From contig CALOBA010000007.1 of assembly GCA_942491465.1 (NCBI GenBank), forward strand, positions 1 through 64,000: DNA of 64,000 nt, read 5' to 3'. The position numbers and the translations under genes are program-made. A model generated the notes under the pieces. It had not been told where the DNA came from and made no database searches. It saw only the letters and a program-made list of their open reading frames with translations. The stretch is from CALOBA01 sp942491465 (GTDB lineage: Bacteria > Pseudomonadota > Gammaproteobacteria > Chromatiales > Chromatiaceae). This document shows positions 24,519 to 33,559 of the stretch, in pieces (the stretch's first letter is position 1; each line of letters starts with the position of its first letter).

Positions 24519-25180
24519 GCGAACCGATCCGCGTCTTGATCGTCGACGACCATCGCCTGGTGCGCGACGGCCTGGTGGCCTTCCTGCGCGAAGACCCCGA
24601 CATCGCCTGCGTCGGCGAGGCCGCCGACGGCGCCGAGGCGCTGCGCCTGGACCGGCAACTGCGGCCCGATCTGGTGCTGATGGACATCGGCTTGGCCGAC
24701 CTGGACGGCATCGAGACCACCCGCCGCCTGCTCGCCGAGCGGCCGGACGCCAGGGTGCTGATGCTGAGCATGTACAAGGAGCGCGACCATGTGACGCGCA
24801 GCCTGGAGGCCGGCGCCTGCGGCTATGTCCACAAAGACGTCGGCGGGCCGGAGCTGCTGCGCATCCTCAAGGTGGTGCACCAGGGCGGGCGTTATCTCGG
24901 CGACGGGGTGCCGCTGCCCGGCGCCGCTGCCCCGCGCCGTGCCGAGCGGCCCGGCCCCGGCCTGGACGCACTGAGCAAGCGCGAGCAAGAGGTGCTGGCG
25001 CTGATCGCCGCCGGGCATACCAATAAGGCCGTCGCCCGCCGACTCGGGATCTCGGTGCGCACCGTCGAGGCCCATCGACTGCACATCCGCGGCGTCTTGA
25101 ACATCGACAGCACGGCGGGCCTGACGCGCTTCGCCATCGCCCACGGGCTCGGCGTAGTGCGGGAGCCCGATCCAGGCTGA
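24515..25180 (+). CDS. NarL/LuxR-family response regulator
   Basis: 221 residues. Receiver domain with 'VLIVDDHRLVRDG', phospho-Asp in 'LVLMDIGLADLDG', switch 'VLMLSMYKERD' and Lys in 'GYVHKDVGG'. C-terminal LuxR helix-turn-helix: 'LSKREQEVLALIAAGHTNKA', 'ARRLGISVRTVEAHR'. Cognate to the kinase just upstream. Targets are not shown, but the nearest candidates are the divergently arranged paralogue/TOMM operon and itself. Confidence 0.93.
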   Translation: MSEPIRVLIVDDHRLVRDGLVAFLREDPDIACVGEAADGAEALRLDRQLRPDLVLMDIGLADLDGIETTRRLLAERPDARVLMLSMYKERDHVTRSLEAGACGYVHKDVGGPELLRILKVVHQGGRYLGDGVPLPGAAAPRRAERPGPGLDALSKREQEVLALIAAGHTNKAVARRLGISVRTVEAHRLHIRGVLNIDSTAGLTRFAIAHGLGVVREPDPG

Positions 25181-25336
25181 GCGCCGGGCAGTTGGGCGAT
25201 GTCCGTCGTGCAACGCCCGAGGGCTTCCGTTTGCGAAGTGGCGCGGATGCGCACGAGAGTGTCGCTCATAAATCCATGCCGCGGCCCCCATCGTGCTCCA
25301 TAACGGCGTCCATAGCGGGCAGTCGAAGCCGCCCGC

Positions 25337-28144
25337 TCACAGAAACCGGAACCTAAAGACCTCCTTCAGGGCGGAGAGCGCCAAGGTCGGCAAGGACGCA
25401 AGGGCGATGATCTCCGCCAGATGCCGCAACGTCAATGGCTCGGTGCCGAGCACGAAGTTGCCGGGCGGGGTGTAGATGGCGAGCAGCGACAGGCCGGCCG
25501 AGAAGGCGACCGCCGCGAGCAGCATGCGGTTGCCGAAGGGGTTCTTGCGGAACAGCGTCGTGGTCGCGCGCGAGTCGAAGATGTGCCAGAGCTGGGCGAA
25601 GATCAGGGTCGCGAAGGCCGCCGTCTGTGCATACGCGGTCGAGAACCCGGCAGTCAGGGTCTCTTGGAACATCCAATAGGTCAGTCCGCCGAGCGCGAGA
25701 CCGCGCAGGATGATGCGCTGGCCGAGCCCGCCGGCGAAGACGTTCTCGTCGCGTCCGCGCGGGGTGCGACGCATGATGTCCGACTCGGCGGGCTCCAGCC
25801 CCAGCGACAGCGCCGGGACCCCGTCCGAGATCAGGTTAATCCATAGGATCATCAGCGGGGTCAGGGTGAGCAGCGGGTCGGCCCCCATCATCAGGAACGC
25901 GAACAGGATAGCGGACACCTCCGCGACGTTGGCGGTCAGCGCCTGGCGGATGAACTTGAGCAGGTTGTCGTAGATGCGCCGGCCCTCGCGCACCGCGCCG
26001 ACGATGGTGGAGAAGTTGTCGTCGAGCAGCACCAAGGCGGCGCTGTCCTTGGCCACCGAAGTCCCGGCCATGCCCATGGCCACGCCGATGTTGGCGCTGC
26101 GCAAGGCCGGGGCGTCGTTGACCCCGTCGCCGGTCATGGCCGCGACCTCGCCGTTGGCCTGTATTGCGTTGACGATCCGCAGCTTGTGCTCCGGCGTGAC
26201 GCGCGCGAACACCGCCGCATGCTTGACCGTCTCCTGCAGCTGCCGGTCGCTGAGCGTATCCAGCTCGGCGCCGGTGTGAACGGTCTGGTCCGCGGAGTGC
26301 TTGATGCCGATCTGCTCGGCGATGGCCTCGGCGGTCACCGCGTGGTCGCCGGTGATCATCACCGTGCGGATACCGGCGCGCTCGGCCTCGGCGACCGCGT
26401 CCTGCACCTCCGGGCGCGGTGGGTCCATGATGCCGTGGATGCCGGCCAGCACGACGTCTTGCTCGTGCTCGTCCGGGCCATGCTCCAGACCCTGATCCGC
26501 GTAGTCCCCGTCGATCCGCTTGTAGGCGATCGCCAGCGTGCGCAGGGCGTCTTCGCCGAAGCCCGCGATCACCTGCTCGATCTCGGCCCGGCGCTCGTCG
26601 GTCAACGCCACCTCCTCGCCGTGCAGCAGCACCTCGGAGGCCCGCGCCAGGATGACGTCGGGCGCGCCCTTGGCCGCCAGCATGGTCTCGCCGGTGGGCA
26701 TGCGCACGAGTACGCTCATCATCTTGCGGGTGGAGTCGAACGGGAACTTCCGCAGCGTCTCGTGTTGCTCCTTGAGCTCGGCCCGCGAGATGTCGGCCTT
26801 TGCCGCGGCCACCACCAGCGCGCCCTCGGTGGGGTTGCCCATGATCGCCGGACGGCCGTCCACCTCGGTCAGCCGCGCCTCGTTGCAGTACGCGGATACG
26901 GCGAGCATCCGCCAGAGGTCGAACTCCTTCTCGCGCGTGACCTCGGTCTCGTTGCCGTGCGCATCGACGAAGCCGCCGCGCGGATCGAAGCCCTCGCCGG
27001 TGACCCGCCAGGCCTTGCCGCCGGCCCACAGCCGCATCACCTGCATCTGGTTTTGGGTCAGCGTGCCGGTCTTGTCGGAACAGATCACCGAGGTGGTCCC
27101 CAAGGTCTCCACCGAGCTGAGCTGTCGGACCAGGGCGTTCTGCCGCGCCATCGCCTGAGAGCCCAGTGTCAGCACGATGGTGACGATGGTCGGCATGCCC
27201 TCCGGGATCGCCGCCACCGACAGCGAGATCGCGGTGTTGAGCATCTCGAACCCGTCCATCCCGTTGGCGATGCCGATACCGATCACCACCGCCACCACCA
27301 ACAGCGCGGCACCGATCAGGATCTTCGACAAGCCCTCGATGCGCTCCTGCAACGGCGTCTTCGGCTGCTCGGCGGTCGCCATCAGGCCCGCGATGTGTCC
27401 GACCTCGGTGTCCATGCCGGTGGCCACCACCAGCCCGATCCCGCCGCCGGCGGTGACCTGGGTGCTGCTGAAGCCCATGTTGAAGCGTTCGGCCAACACC
27501 GCTTCCTCATCGCCCTCGATGACTTGGTCGTGCTTGTCCACCGGCTCGGATTCGCCGGTCAGCGCCGCCTCGTCCAACTGCAGCCGGTTGGCCTCGACCA
27601 GGCGAACGTCGGCGGCGAGGATGTCGCCGGCCTTGATGCGCAGCACGTCGCCCGGGACGATGTCGCGCGCCGCGATCTCCAGCCAGTCGGCATCGCGGCG
27701 CACGGTTGCCATCGGCGCGGCCATCTCGCCGAGCGCAGCCAGCGAGCGCTCCGCCTTGATCTCCTGCATGAAGCTGATGGTGGCATTGATCAGGACGATG
27801 ACGACAATCGCGATCGCATCGACCCAGTGCCCGGTGTAGCCGGAGATGGCGGCGCCGACCAACAGGATGATCAGCAGCGGATTGGCGAACTGACGCAAAA
27901 AGAGCATCAGCGGCGACGCCTTGGCGGACTCCACCAGCTGGTTCGGCCCAAAGCGCTGGAGCCGGCTCGCCGCCTCGGCCGACGACAAGCCCCGGTCGGG
28001 ATCGACCCCGAGATCGGCGGCCACCACGGACGCATCGCGGCCGTAAATGCGTTGCGGTGTGGGGTCGTCCTGATCGGCGGACGTCGTGTTCGCGTGCTGC
28101 TCCGGTAAGTCCGCGGGCATTTGGGCTGTAGACACGGATGACAT
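25337..28144 (-). CDS. P-type cation-transporting ATPase (P2A, Ca2+-type)
   Basis: 935 residues from ATG 28144 (GAGGAG upstream). An N-terminal cation ATPase domain ('LGVDPDRGLSSAEAASRLQ') is followed by M1-M2, the actuator 'LTGESEPV', M3-M4 with 'IPEGMPTIV', phosphorylation motif 'DKTGTLTQNQ', nucleotide-binding domain, hinge 'TGDGVNDAPAL' and M5-M10. M6 carries 'NLISDGVPALSLGLEPAE', close to the Ca2+-site motif of SERCA-like bacterial pumps, so Ca2+ (or Mn2+) export from the cytoplasm is likely, not K+ or heavy metal. Full length for the family. It stands alone; no regulator is adjacent. Confidence 0.93.
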   Translation of the reverse strand: MSSVSTAQMPADLPEQHANTTSADQDDPTPQRIYGRDASVVAADLGVDPDRGLSSAEAASRLQRFGPNQLVESAKASPLMLFLRQFANPLLIILLVGAAISGYTGHWVDAIAIVVIVLINATISFMQEIKAERSLAALGEMAAPMATVRRDADWLEIAARDIVPGDVLRIKAGDILAADVRLVEANRLQLDEAALTGESEPVDKHDQVIEGDEEAVLAERFNMGFSSTQVTAGGGIGLVVATGMDTEVGHIAGLMATAEQPKTPLQERIEGLSKILIGAALLVVAVVIGIGIANGMDGFEMLNTAISLSVAAIPEGMPTIVTIVLTLGSQAMARQNALVRQLSSVETLGTTSVICSDKTGTLTQNQMQVMRLWAGGKAWRVTGEGFDPRGGFVDAHGNETEVTREKEFDLWRMLAVSAYCNEARLTEVDGRPAIMGNPTEGALVVAAAKADISRAELKEQHETLRKFPFDSTRKMMSVLVRMPTGETMLAAKGAPDVILARASEVLLHGEEVALTDERRAEIEQVIAGFGEDALRTLAIAYKRIDGDYADQGLEHGPDEHEQDVVLAGIHGIMDPPRPEVQDAVAEAERAGIRTVMITGDHAVTAEAIAEQIGIKHSADQTVHTGAELDTLSDRQLQETVKHAAVFARVTPEHKLRIVNAIQANGEVAAMTGDGVNDAPALRSANIGVAMGMAGTSVAKDSAALVLLDDNFSTIVGAVREGRRIYDNLLKFIRQALTANVAEVSAILFAFLMMGADPLLTLTPLMILWINLISDGVPALSLGLEPAESDIMRRTPRGRDENVFAGGLGQRIILRGLALGGLTYWMFQETLTAGFSTAYAQTAAFATLIFAQLWHIFDSRATTTLFRKNPFGNRMLLAAVAFSAGLSLLAIYTPPGNFVLGTEPLTLRHLAEIIALASLPTLALSALKEVFRFRFL

Positions 28145-28403
28145 CGGATCTCCTCGGTGTGAACGGGCGGCGCGGGCGGTGCGGGCCGATAGGCGGCAAG
28201 CAAGGCAATGGAGCCGCGCCGCGTGGCGGTTTGAACCGGTCTTGGCGACCCCGCGGGCGATTCGTACCAGCGCGGATTCTAGACCAAGTCAACTGGCCTC
28301 ACGATCTCGGTTTTGGCGCAGGGTATGTGGTGTATTTGCGCTCCGAGAGTCTGTTCGCCGTTTGCGAGCCGGCACCGATATGGTGCCCCCGTCTTTTTCC
28401 GCA

Positions 28404-28438
28404 AGTCCATGCAATGCCGGGTTTCGCAAGCTTAACCC
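28404..28438. repeat. Half of the REP-like element
   Basis: CCATGCAATGCCGGGTTTCG and following bases match the right half of 10888-10971, with one or two changes. The wider non-coding stretch 28145-28902 is filled by this, a palindrome (28491-28589) and a MITE. Confidence 0.6.
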
Positions 28439-28490
28439 AGCCCATGGGTCCCGCCGCCGCCCCATTCCAAGCCCTATGCAGCCACCGCGC

Positions 28491-28589
28491 TTGGGAGCAG
28501 CGGCGTCTCGCCGCTGACCGGGACGGTCGGCGTCTCGCCGACGCTGACCCTTGCATGCAGCCGGCGGCGGCGAGACGCCGCCGCTCCAA
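28491..28589. repeat. CGGCGTCTCGCCG palindrome cluster
   Basis: TTGGGAGCAGCGGCGTCTCG at the left pairs with CGAGACGCCGCCGCTCCAA at the right; the loop contains another self-complementary GGCGTCTCGCC unit. Looks like a dispersed extragenic palindrome. Confidence 0.6.
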
Positions 28590-28612
28590 GGACGGGGGCA
28601 AGATGCCCCCCT

Positions 28613-28752
28613 CCTACAAGCCGATGCCGTTAAGTCAAGCCGTGGGAGCGGCTTCCAGCCGCGACGCTCGCCGCGCGAGCCGAGTCGCGGCTTGAAGCCG
28701 CTCCCACAAAGCGCTCCCATCGCTCGCTAACTTAATGGCATTGTCCTACGAG
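28613..28752. mobile_element. Short MITE (124 bp) related to 9501-9727
   Basis: The element 28621-28744 begins CCGATGCCGTTAAGTCAAG and ends (reverse complement) with an ACAATGCCATTAAGTTAG end. It is flanked by CCTACAAG (28613-28620) and CCTACGAG (28745-28752), a 7-of-8 match consistent with an 8-bp target duplication. Inverted relative to the 9.5-kb element, it contains the same GC-rich palindrome but lacks that element's nested GGTTCAGAAACAAG block. Confidence 0.8.
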
Positions 28753-28902
28753 CTGGCCGCAGCCAGCGATACCGCTTGACCTAAGGATCGGTTCAGAACG
28801 ACATCTCCGGGGTTCTAAACCCTCCTGGAGCAAGGCGTCGTCGCGGGGGGCGGATGCGTTGAGCAAGGCGGGATTGCAGCGAAATCGCATCCGCCCTTTG
28901 CA

Positions 28903-29163
28903 GTGGGGTGGTCCAAGCGGTTAAATGGCGGATTGCTGCGGGGTGCCGCCGCGTTGCCGCGGCTGTTGCCGACCCGGTGGCGTATCCGACGGTGGTCGGT
29001 GACGGGCTGGGATGCTCGGCCGATCGCTGAGAATCCGGGGGTGTTGATGGTGATGAGACAGGGCCTGCTGCGGGTGCTGCCGACGATGGCTGGAGGCCGG
29101 GCCGCGCGCTTGCGCTTCGGCCTGGCGGTGCTTCGGTTCCAGCTGCGTGGGGGGCGAGGCTGA
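28903..29163 (+). CDS. Small hypothetical ORF, uncertain
   Basis: 86 codons from GTG 28903; its TGA overlaps the next gene's ATG (TGATG), the only argument for translation. The product is Arg-rich ('LPRLLPTRWRIRRWSVTGW', 'RAARLRFGLAVLRFQLRG') and resembles no known family. It could be a chance open frame in GC-rich DNA or the remains of an upstream gene. Confidence 0.3.
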   Translation: MGWSKRLNGGLLRGAAALPRLLPTRWRIRRWSVTGWDARPIAENPGVLMVMRQGLLRVLPTMAGGRAARLRFGLAVLRFQLRGGRG

Positions 29164-30740
29164 TGCGCGCAATCGTCTTTGCCGATCGGTTGGCGGCGCC
29201 GTTGGCGCCGCTGGATAGGCGTTACCCGATTGCGCTGCTGCCGATGGCCGGCCGGCCGTTGCTGCTGTGGACCATCGAAGACTTGGTTGCCAACGGGGTG
29301 CGGGCGATCTCGCTGGTGGTCTGCGAACAGGCCGAGCGTATCGAGGAGCGGCTGCCCGAGTGGCGGCGCCTGGGGGTGCGCATTGAGCTGCTGCGCAGCG
29401 CCGGGGAGGAACGGCCGAGTGCGCTCTGGCCGCGGCTGGAGATCGGCGCCGGCGAGCCGTTGCTGGTGCTGCGCGGCGACCTGCTGCGCAGCCCCGCCAC
29501 GAAGGCGTTCTTGGAGCGCGCGGCGGGGGCGTCGGGCACGCTGTGCTGCGGCCTGTGCGGGAACGCCGAGCCCGATCCGCGAACGGCCTTGCTGCTGCTG
29601 CGACCGGGCCCCGGGGAGGTCGCCGGGCCGTTGGATTCTCTGCGCTGGCAGGAGCCGACGGACCCGACGGACCTGGGGGACGCGGTGGTGCTGCAACTGC
29701 CGGACGTCGGGATCAACAGGATCGAGCATCTGCAGGACTATCACCGCGCCAACCTGGACCTGATGGCCGGGCGTTTGCCGGGGCTGGCCCCGAGGGGCCT
29801 TGAGCTCGCCCCGGGGCTGGTCGCCGGCGAGCAGGCCGTGGTGTCGCCGGCGAATCTGCGCGGCGGCCGTGCCTATATCGGTGATCACAGCGAGCTGCAT
29901 CCCGGGGCGGAGCTGGTGCGCGAGGTGGTGATCGGCGACCATGTGCTGGTGGCCCAGGGTGCAACCATCTACGACAGCGTGGTGCTGCCCCACACCTTCG
30001 TCGGTGAGCTGGTGGAGGTCGGCAACGCCATCGCCGCGGCGAATCTGCTGATCCGGGTCGATAGCGGCGCGGTGCTGGATGTGGTCGATCCGTTCCTGCT
30101 CGGGCGGTTGGGGATCGACGCCGGCACCGGCACCCGCCGGCTCGACCAGGCGATCGGGGTGGTGCTGCTGGCCCTGTCGCTGCCCCTGTGGCCGCTGGCA
30201 CTGGGGGCGTCCATCGTTGCCCCCGATGGTCCGGGCGGGCCGGTCCGCCGTGAGCACCTGCTCGGCAACCTGCGCGACATCGGCCTGCGGCTGCGGCGCT
30301 CGCCGGCGGGTCTGACGCCGGAGCAGGTGGCGCAGCTGCGCGGCGAGGTGGTGTTCACGCGCTGGCGCTTCGCCACCCGGGTGCCGCTGCTGGCGATGCT
30401 GCCGGCGCTGCTGGATCTGGTCCGCGGGCATGTGCGGCTGGTGGGCGTCTCGCCGCTGTCGCCGGAGGAATCCATCGCCCGTCCCGAGCCCTGGCAGCAG
30501 ATGCGCGACGAGGCCTCGGTGGGGCTCATCGGGCCGACGCAGCTGCGCCTGCCGGCGGCAGCGCCCCTGGAGTCGCGGCTGCTGAGCGACGCCTTCTACG
30601 CCGGCCGACGCAGCCGACTCGGCGACCTGGGCTGGATCGCCCGCGGGCTGTTGGCGCTGTTTCGCCGGCGCAGCTGGACGCCGGCGCGGCGCGATGCCTC
30701 GGCGGCGAACCTTGAGCCCCCCGCCGCCGGGGACGGCTGA
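29163..30740 (+). CDS. Nucleotidyltransferase-like/left-handed beta-helix/sugar-transferase fusion
   Basis: 525 residues. Residues 1-210 look like a sugar-nucleotidyltransferase ('MRAIVFADRL', 'PIALLPMAGRPLLLWTIEDL', 'LVLRGDLL') but lack the full GxGTRL-x-P signature. Residues 230-310 read as hexapeptide-type turns ('AYIGDHSELHPGAELV', 'VIGDHVLVAQGATIYDSVVL', 'TFVGELVEVGNAIAAAN'). The C-terminal 190 residues start with a membrane-like helix (QAIGVVLLALSLPLWPLAL) and have 'HVRLVGVSPLSPEE', matching the 'MSLVGPRP' region of bacterial sugar transferases, yet the catalytic KFRTM-type loop is missing. Probably acts in surface polysaccharide assembly, possibly as a regulatory or scaffolding pseudo-enzyme. 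Confidence 0.6.
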   Translation: MRAIVFADRLAAPLAPLDRRYPIALLPMAGRPLLLWTIEDLVANGVRAISLVVCEQAERIEERLPEWRRLGVRIELLRSAGEERPSALWPRLEIGAGEPLLVLRGDLLRSPATKAFLERAAGASGTLCCGLCGNAEPDPRTALLLLRPGPGEVAGPLDSLRWQEPTDPTDLGDAVVLQLPDVGINRIEHLQDYHRANLDLMAGRLPGLAPRGLELAPGLVAGEQAVVSPANLRGGRAYIGDHSELHPGAELVREVVIGDHVLVAQGATIYDSVVLPHTFVGELVEVGNAIAAANLLIRVDSGAVLDVVDPFLLGRLGIDAGTGTRRLDQAIGVVLLALSLPLWPLALGASIVAPDGPGGPVRREHLLGNLRDIGLRLRRSPAGLTPEQVAQLRGEVVFTRWRFATRVPLLAMLPALLDLVRGHVRLVGVSPLSPEESIARPEPWQQMRDEASVGLIGPTQLRLPAAAPLESRLLSDAFYAGRRSRLGDLGWIARGLLALFRRRSWTPARRDASAANLEPPAAGDG

Positions 30741-30875
30741 CGCGGCCGGCGCCGCACCCGACGAGATTACAATAGCTCCCGGTCGCGCCGACGCCGCCGG
30801 GACTGGGCCGGGGGCGCATTCGCCGCGGCTCGATGGTCGCCCCGCAACGGGGCCGAACGCAGACGAGTCAGAATT

Positions 30876-32078
30876 ATGTCAAGCAACCCTTCCATGCCCA
30901 TCGAGCGCATTGCCGCCGTCGAGCATCCGCCAGCGCCGGGGCAGCGCTACACCCTCGAAGGTGATGATGCGGTGGAGGCGCGCATCGCTCAGGATCAGCG
31001 CCTGGTCGCCGAGGCGGTGCGCGCCGTCTGCGATCCGGACCACTTCGGGGCGCTGGTGCTGATCGGGGGCTACGGCCAGGGTGCCGGCGGCTTCGTGCGT
31101 GCGGCCGATGGTCCACACCCCTACGAGGGCTACGACTACCGGCTCATCGTGCGCCGCAGCAACGGCGCCTGGCGCGCCGAGATCGGCGAGCGGCTGACCG
31201 ACCTGGCCCCTCAGCTTGGCAGCCGCCTCGGGGTCGACGTGCGCATCCAGCTCTGGCGCGAGGAGCGCCTGCCGGCCCTGCCGGCGACCTTGGACAACGC
31301 CGATATCCGCTGGGGGCATCGCGTGGTCGACGGTGACCCGGGGAGCATGCGACCGATGCCGCCGATGCCGTTCTACGAGATCGCCCCCGGCGAGATGACC
31401 CGTCGGCTGCTGGAGCACGGCCTGCGCCTGCTGGAGAACCAGCAGCGCCTGCTGCGGGGCGACCCGTTCGATGCCGACGCCAACCAGCGCTACTTCGACA
31501 ACCTGTTCCGGGCCATGCTCGCCGCCGGCGATGCCAAGCTGGCCGCCGCGCAGCAATACCACCCGAGCTATCCCGAGCGCCTGAAGCGGCTGCATGCGCT
31601 GGATCAGCGCCATCACGCCAAGTTTATGGGCCTCTACGAGCTGGCCTACCGGCAGCGCTTCCAGCCCGACTACAGCGCCTTTGCCGACGAGCACCCGGAC
31701 GACTGGCAGACCCGCGGCAGCTGGATCTGGCTCGACAGCCTGCGTACGCTGGAGGAGCGCCGGCTCGGCCGTCCCATCGGCGACTGGCACGCCTACTGCC
31801 GGGCAGGCATCCCCAAGGGCCAGCCGCTGGGCCTCGGCGGGTCCCTGCGGGCGATGGTCATCACCGCCCGGCGGCTCGGCGGTGCCGAGCTGCTGCGCCA
31901 GCCGCTGCGCAGCATCCGCCACCCCCGCGAGCGCGTGATCGGCGCGTTGCCGCTGCTGCTGGCCGAGCGCGGGACGCGCATCGACCGCTGCATCGCCCAG
32001 GCCCTGGCCATCCCCGCCGACGCGAGCTGGCAGGATGCGGCCATGGCGCTGCTGGAGAACTGCGATGCACTCTGCTGA
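30876..32078 (+). CDS. Nucleotidyltransferase-fold protein of unknown function
   Basis: 400 residues, soluble. Near residue 63, 'ALVLIGGYGQGAGGF' followed by 'YEGYDYRLIVRR' resembles the GG[GS]xGxG..(D/N)xD strand-turn of minimal nucleotidyltransferases (usual form GSYGRGEGG ... NDYD), but only one acidic residue of the usual pair is evident. The middle and C-terminal parts are helical ('ANQRYFDNLFRAMLAAGDAK', 'YPERLKRLHALDQRHHAKFM'), like a HEPN-type or substrate domain. It ends 14 bp before the YggS start; probably co-transcribed. Substrate unknown. Confidence 0.6.
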   Translation: MSSNPSMPIERIAAVEHPPAPGQRYTLEGDDAVEARIAQDQRLVAEAVRAVCDPDHFGALVLIGGYGQGAGGFVRAADGPHPYEGYDYRLIVRRSNGAWRAEIGERLTDLAPQLGSRLGVDVRIQLWREERLPALPATLDNADIRWGHRVVDGDPGSMRPMPPMPFYEIAPGEMTRRLLEHGLRLLENQQRLLRGDPFDADANQRYFDNLFRAMLAAGDAKLAAAQQYHPSYPERLKRLHALDQRHHAKFMGLYELAYRQRFQPDYSAFADEHPDDWQTRGSWIWLDSLRTLEERRLGRPIGDWHAYCRAGIPKGQPLGLGGSLRAMVITARRLGGAELLRQPLRSIRHPRERVIGALPLLLAERGTRIDRCIAQALAIPADASWQDAAMALLENCDALC

Positions 32079-32091
32079 CGCCGGCCCGCCC

Positions 32092-32817
32092 ATGAACATC
32101 CACGAACAACGTCTGGCCCAGGTTAGGCAACGCATCGCCCTCGCCGCGCGCGGCGCCGGGCGCGATCCGGCGGCGGTGGAGCTGATCGCGGTCAGCAAGC
32201 GCAAGCCCATCGACGACATCCGCGCCGCCTACGCCGCCGGCGTGCGTCATTTCGGTGAGAACCGCGCCGACGAACTCGAGACCAAGGCCCAAGCCCTGGC
32301 CGACCTGCCGGATCTGACCTGGCACTTCATCGGTCACCTGCAGACCCGCCAGAGCCAGGCCGTGGCCCGCCACGCCCACTGCTTCCATGCCGTCGATCGG
32401 CTGCGCATCGCCGAGCGGCTGTCCAATCAGCTTGTGGACCTGGGCCGGCAGCTGCCGGTCTTTGTGCAGGTCAACATCTCCGGGGAGGAGAGCAAGAGCG
32501 GCTTTGCCGTCTACGACTGGGAGCAGGACCCGGCCCAGCTCCCGGCCCTGCGCGATGCCCTGGCCCGGATTGCCGCGCTGCCGGCCCTGGCCCCCATCGG
32601 ACTGATGACCATGGCGCCGTTCCAGGCCGAGCCCGACGCGCTCGCCCGGTTGTTCACGCGCATGGCCCGGCTCGGCGAGGCTGTCGTCGACCTGCTGCCG
32701 GGCCGCGACCGCTGCGCCCTATCCATGGGCATGACCCAAGACTTCGAGCTGGCGGTGGCGGCCGGCGCCACCCATGTGCGCATCGGCACCGCGATCTTTG
32801 GTGCGCGGGATCATTGA
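32092..32817 (+). CDS. YggS/PROSC pyridoxal-phosphate homeostasis protein
   Basis: 241 residues from ATG 32092 (the frame is open upstream but homology starts here). PLP-binding Lys in 'LIAVSKRKPIDDIRAAYAAG'; other signatures: 'HFGENRADELETKAQALADL', 'WHFIGHLQTRQSQAV', 'VFVQVNISGEESKSGF', 'LIGLMTM'-like 'PIGLMTMAP', 'LSMGMTQDFELAVAAGATHVRIGTAIFG'. Binds PLP and buffers its supply for other enzymes; single-domain TIM-barrel protein. In most gammaproteobacteria it lies by pilT or proC, which are not seen here. Confidence 0.95.
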   Translation: MNIHEQRLAQVRQRIALAARGAGRDPAAVELIAVSKRKPIDDIRAAYAAGVRHFGENRADELETKAQALADLPDLTWHFIGHLQTRQSQAVARHAHCFHAVDRLRIAERLSNQLVDLGRQLPVFVQVNISGEESKSGFAVYDWEQDPAQLPALRDALARIAALPALAPIGLMTMAPFQAEPDALARLFTRMARLGEAVVDLLPGRDRCALSMGMTQDFELAVAAGATHVRIGTAIFGARDH

Positions 32818-33341
32818 TGGGGCGTCGCTGCGGGAGGACCACGGTGCTTAAGTCCTACACGCGGCGATGCGGCATCGATCGGCCGAGCCGAGGGCAGGTC
32901 TGGTGCGGCGGCGAGGACCTGGCCCGGCTCGACGATGCCCGACTGACCGAGCACCGCCGGCGCAACGTCGGCTTTGTGTTCCAGTTCAACTTTCGCGACG
33001 CGCTCGACGGCGGCGCCCTGCTGGAGGCGGCCGGGCTGCCCGGCGTGCAGCGCGCCGAGCCCGTGCTCACTGTCGTCGGCACCTTCGCCCACGGCAGCCG
33101 GCGGCACAAGGGCGCCGTCATCGGCCCGCGCCAGGACGCAACGCTCACCGTCTCGCGCAATGCCGACGGCAGCCTGGCACCGGTGCCCGAACAGGGCTTG
33201 CTGATGGCGCGGCGACTCGCCGACAAGCTCGGCGTCGGCATCGGCGACCGGGTTTGGCTGACGCCGTCCAAGGGGCTCCAGCGCCCGCGACCGGTGCTGG
33301 TTGCCGGCCTGGTCGACAGCCTGTTCGGGCTCGCTGTCTAG
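32814..33341 (+). pseudogene. Chimeric remnant of a MacB/LolD-type ABC exporter
   Basis: 175 codons in one frame, but composed of two unrelated thirds. Residues about 20-60 ('SRGQVWCGGEDLARLDDARL', 'EHRRRNVGFVFQFN') are the region between Walker A and Q-loop of LolD/MacB ATPases. This jumps directly to residues 60-175, which resemble the periplasmic core of an FtsX-family permease ('LLEAAGLPGVQRAEPVLTVV', 'QGLLMARRLADKLGVGIGDRV'). Walker A, signature and Walker B motifs and all membrane helices are missing. Deletion within an ATPase-permease operon is the simplest origin. The start overlaps yggS by 4 bp, which may be accidental. Confidence 0.7.
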
Positions 33342-33356
33342 GTGAAAGCCTGGGGT

Positions 33357-33392
33357 TCAAGTCTTGTATTTTATACAAAATACAAGACTTGA
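33357..33392. terminator. Perfect 16-bp stem-loop TCAAGTCTTGTATTTT
   Basis: 16-bp perfect stem around the loop ATAC, followed by CCCCGG. It includes the CAAGTCTTG / CAAGACTTGACCCC motif found near other relics in this window. It lies between the ABC relic and the integrase relic, and may end transcription from both sides. Confidence 0.55.
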
Positions 33393-33559
33393 CCCCGGTC
33401 GTGCAGCGGTCTAGCCATGCCTCGCAGCTTAGCCGCAGGCGGGAAAAAGTCAAGACCTGACCCCGTTCTTCTTCCCCGCCGCCCGATCCGCCTCAAACCG
33501 CCTGGACCCCGCCCAGATAGTCGCCATAAGGGATCAGCGCTCGGCACGGCACCAACCGT

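Noticed and set aside
25337..28144. K+ or heavy-metal P-type ATPase
   Set aside because: No CPC/SPC motif; PEGMP and SDGVPALSLG match the P2A calcium type.
28815..30431. 538-codon minus-strand frame over the nucleotidyltransferase fusion
   Set aside because: Gln/Arg-rich shadow frame with no recognizable domain; the + strand frame has clear nucleotidyltransferase and sugar-transferase features.
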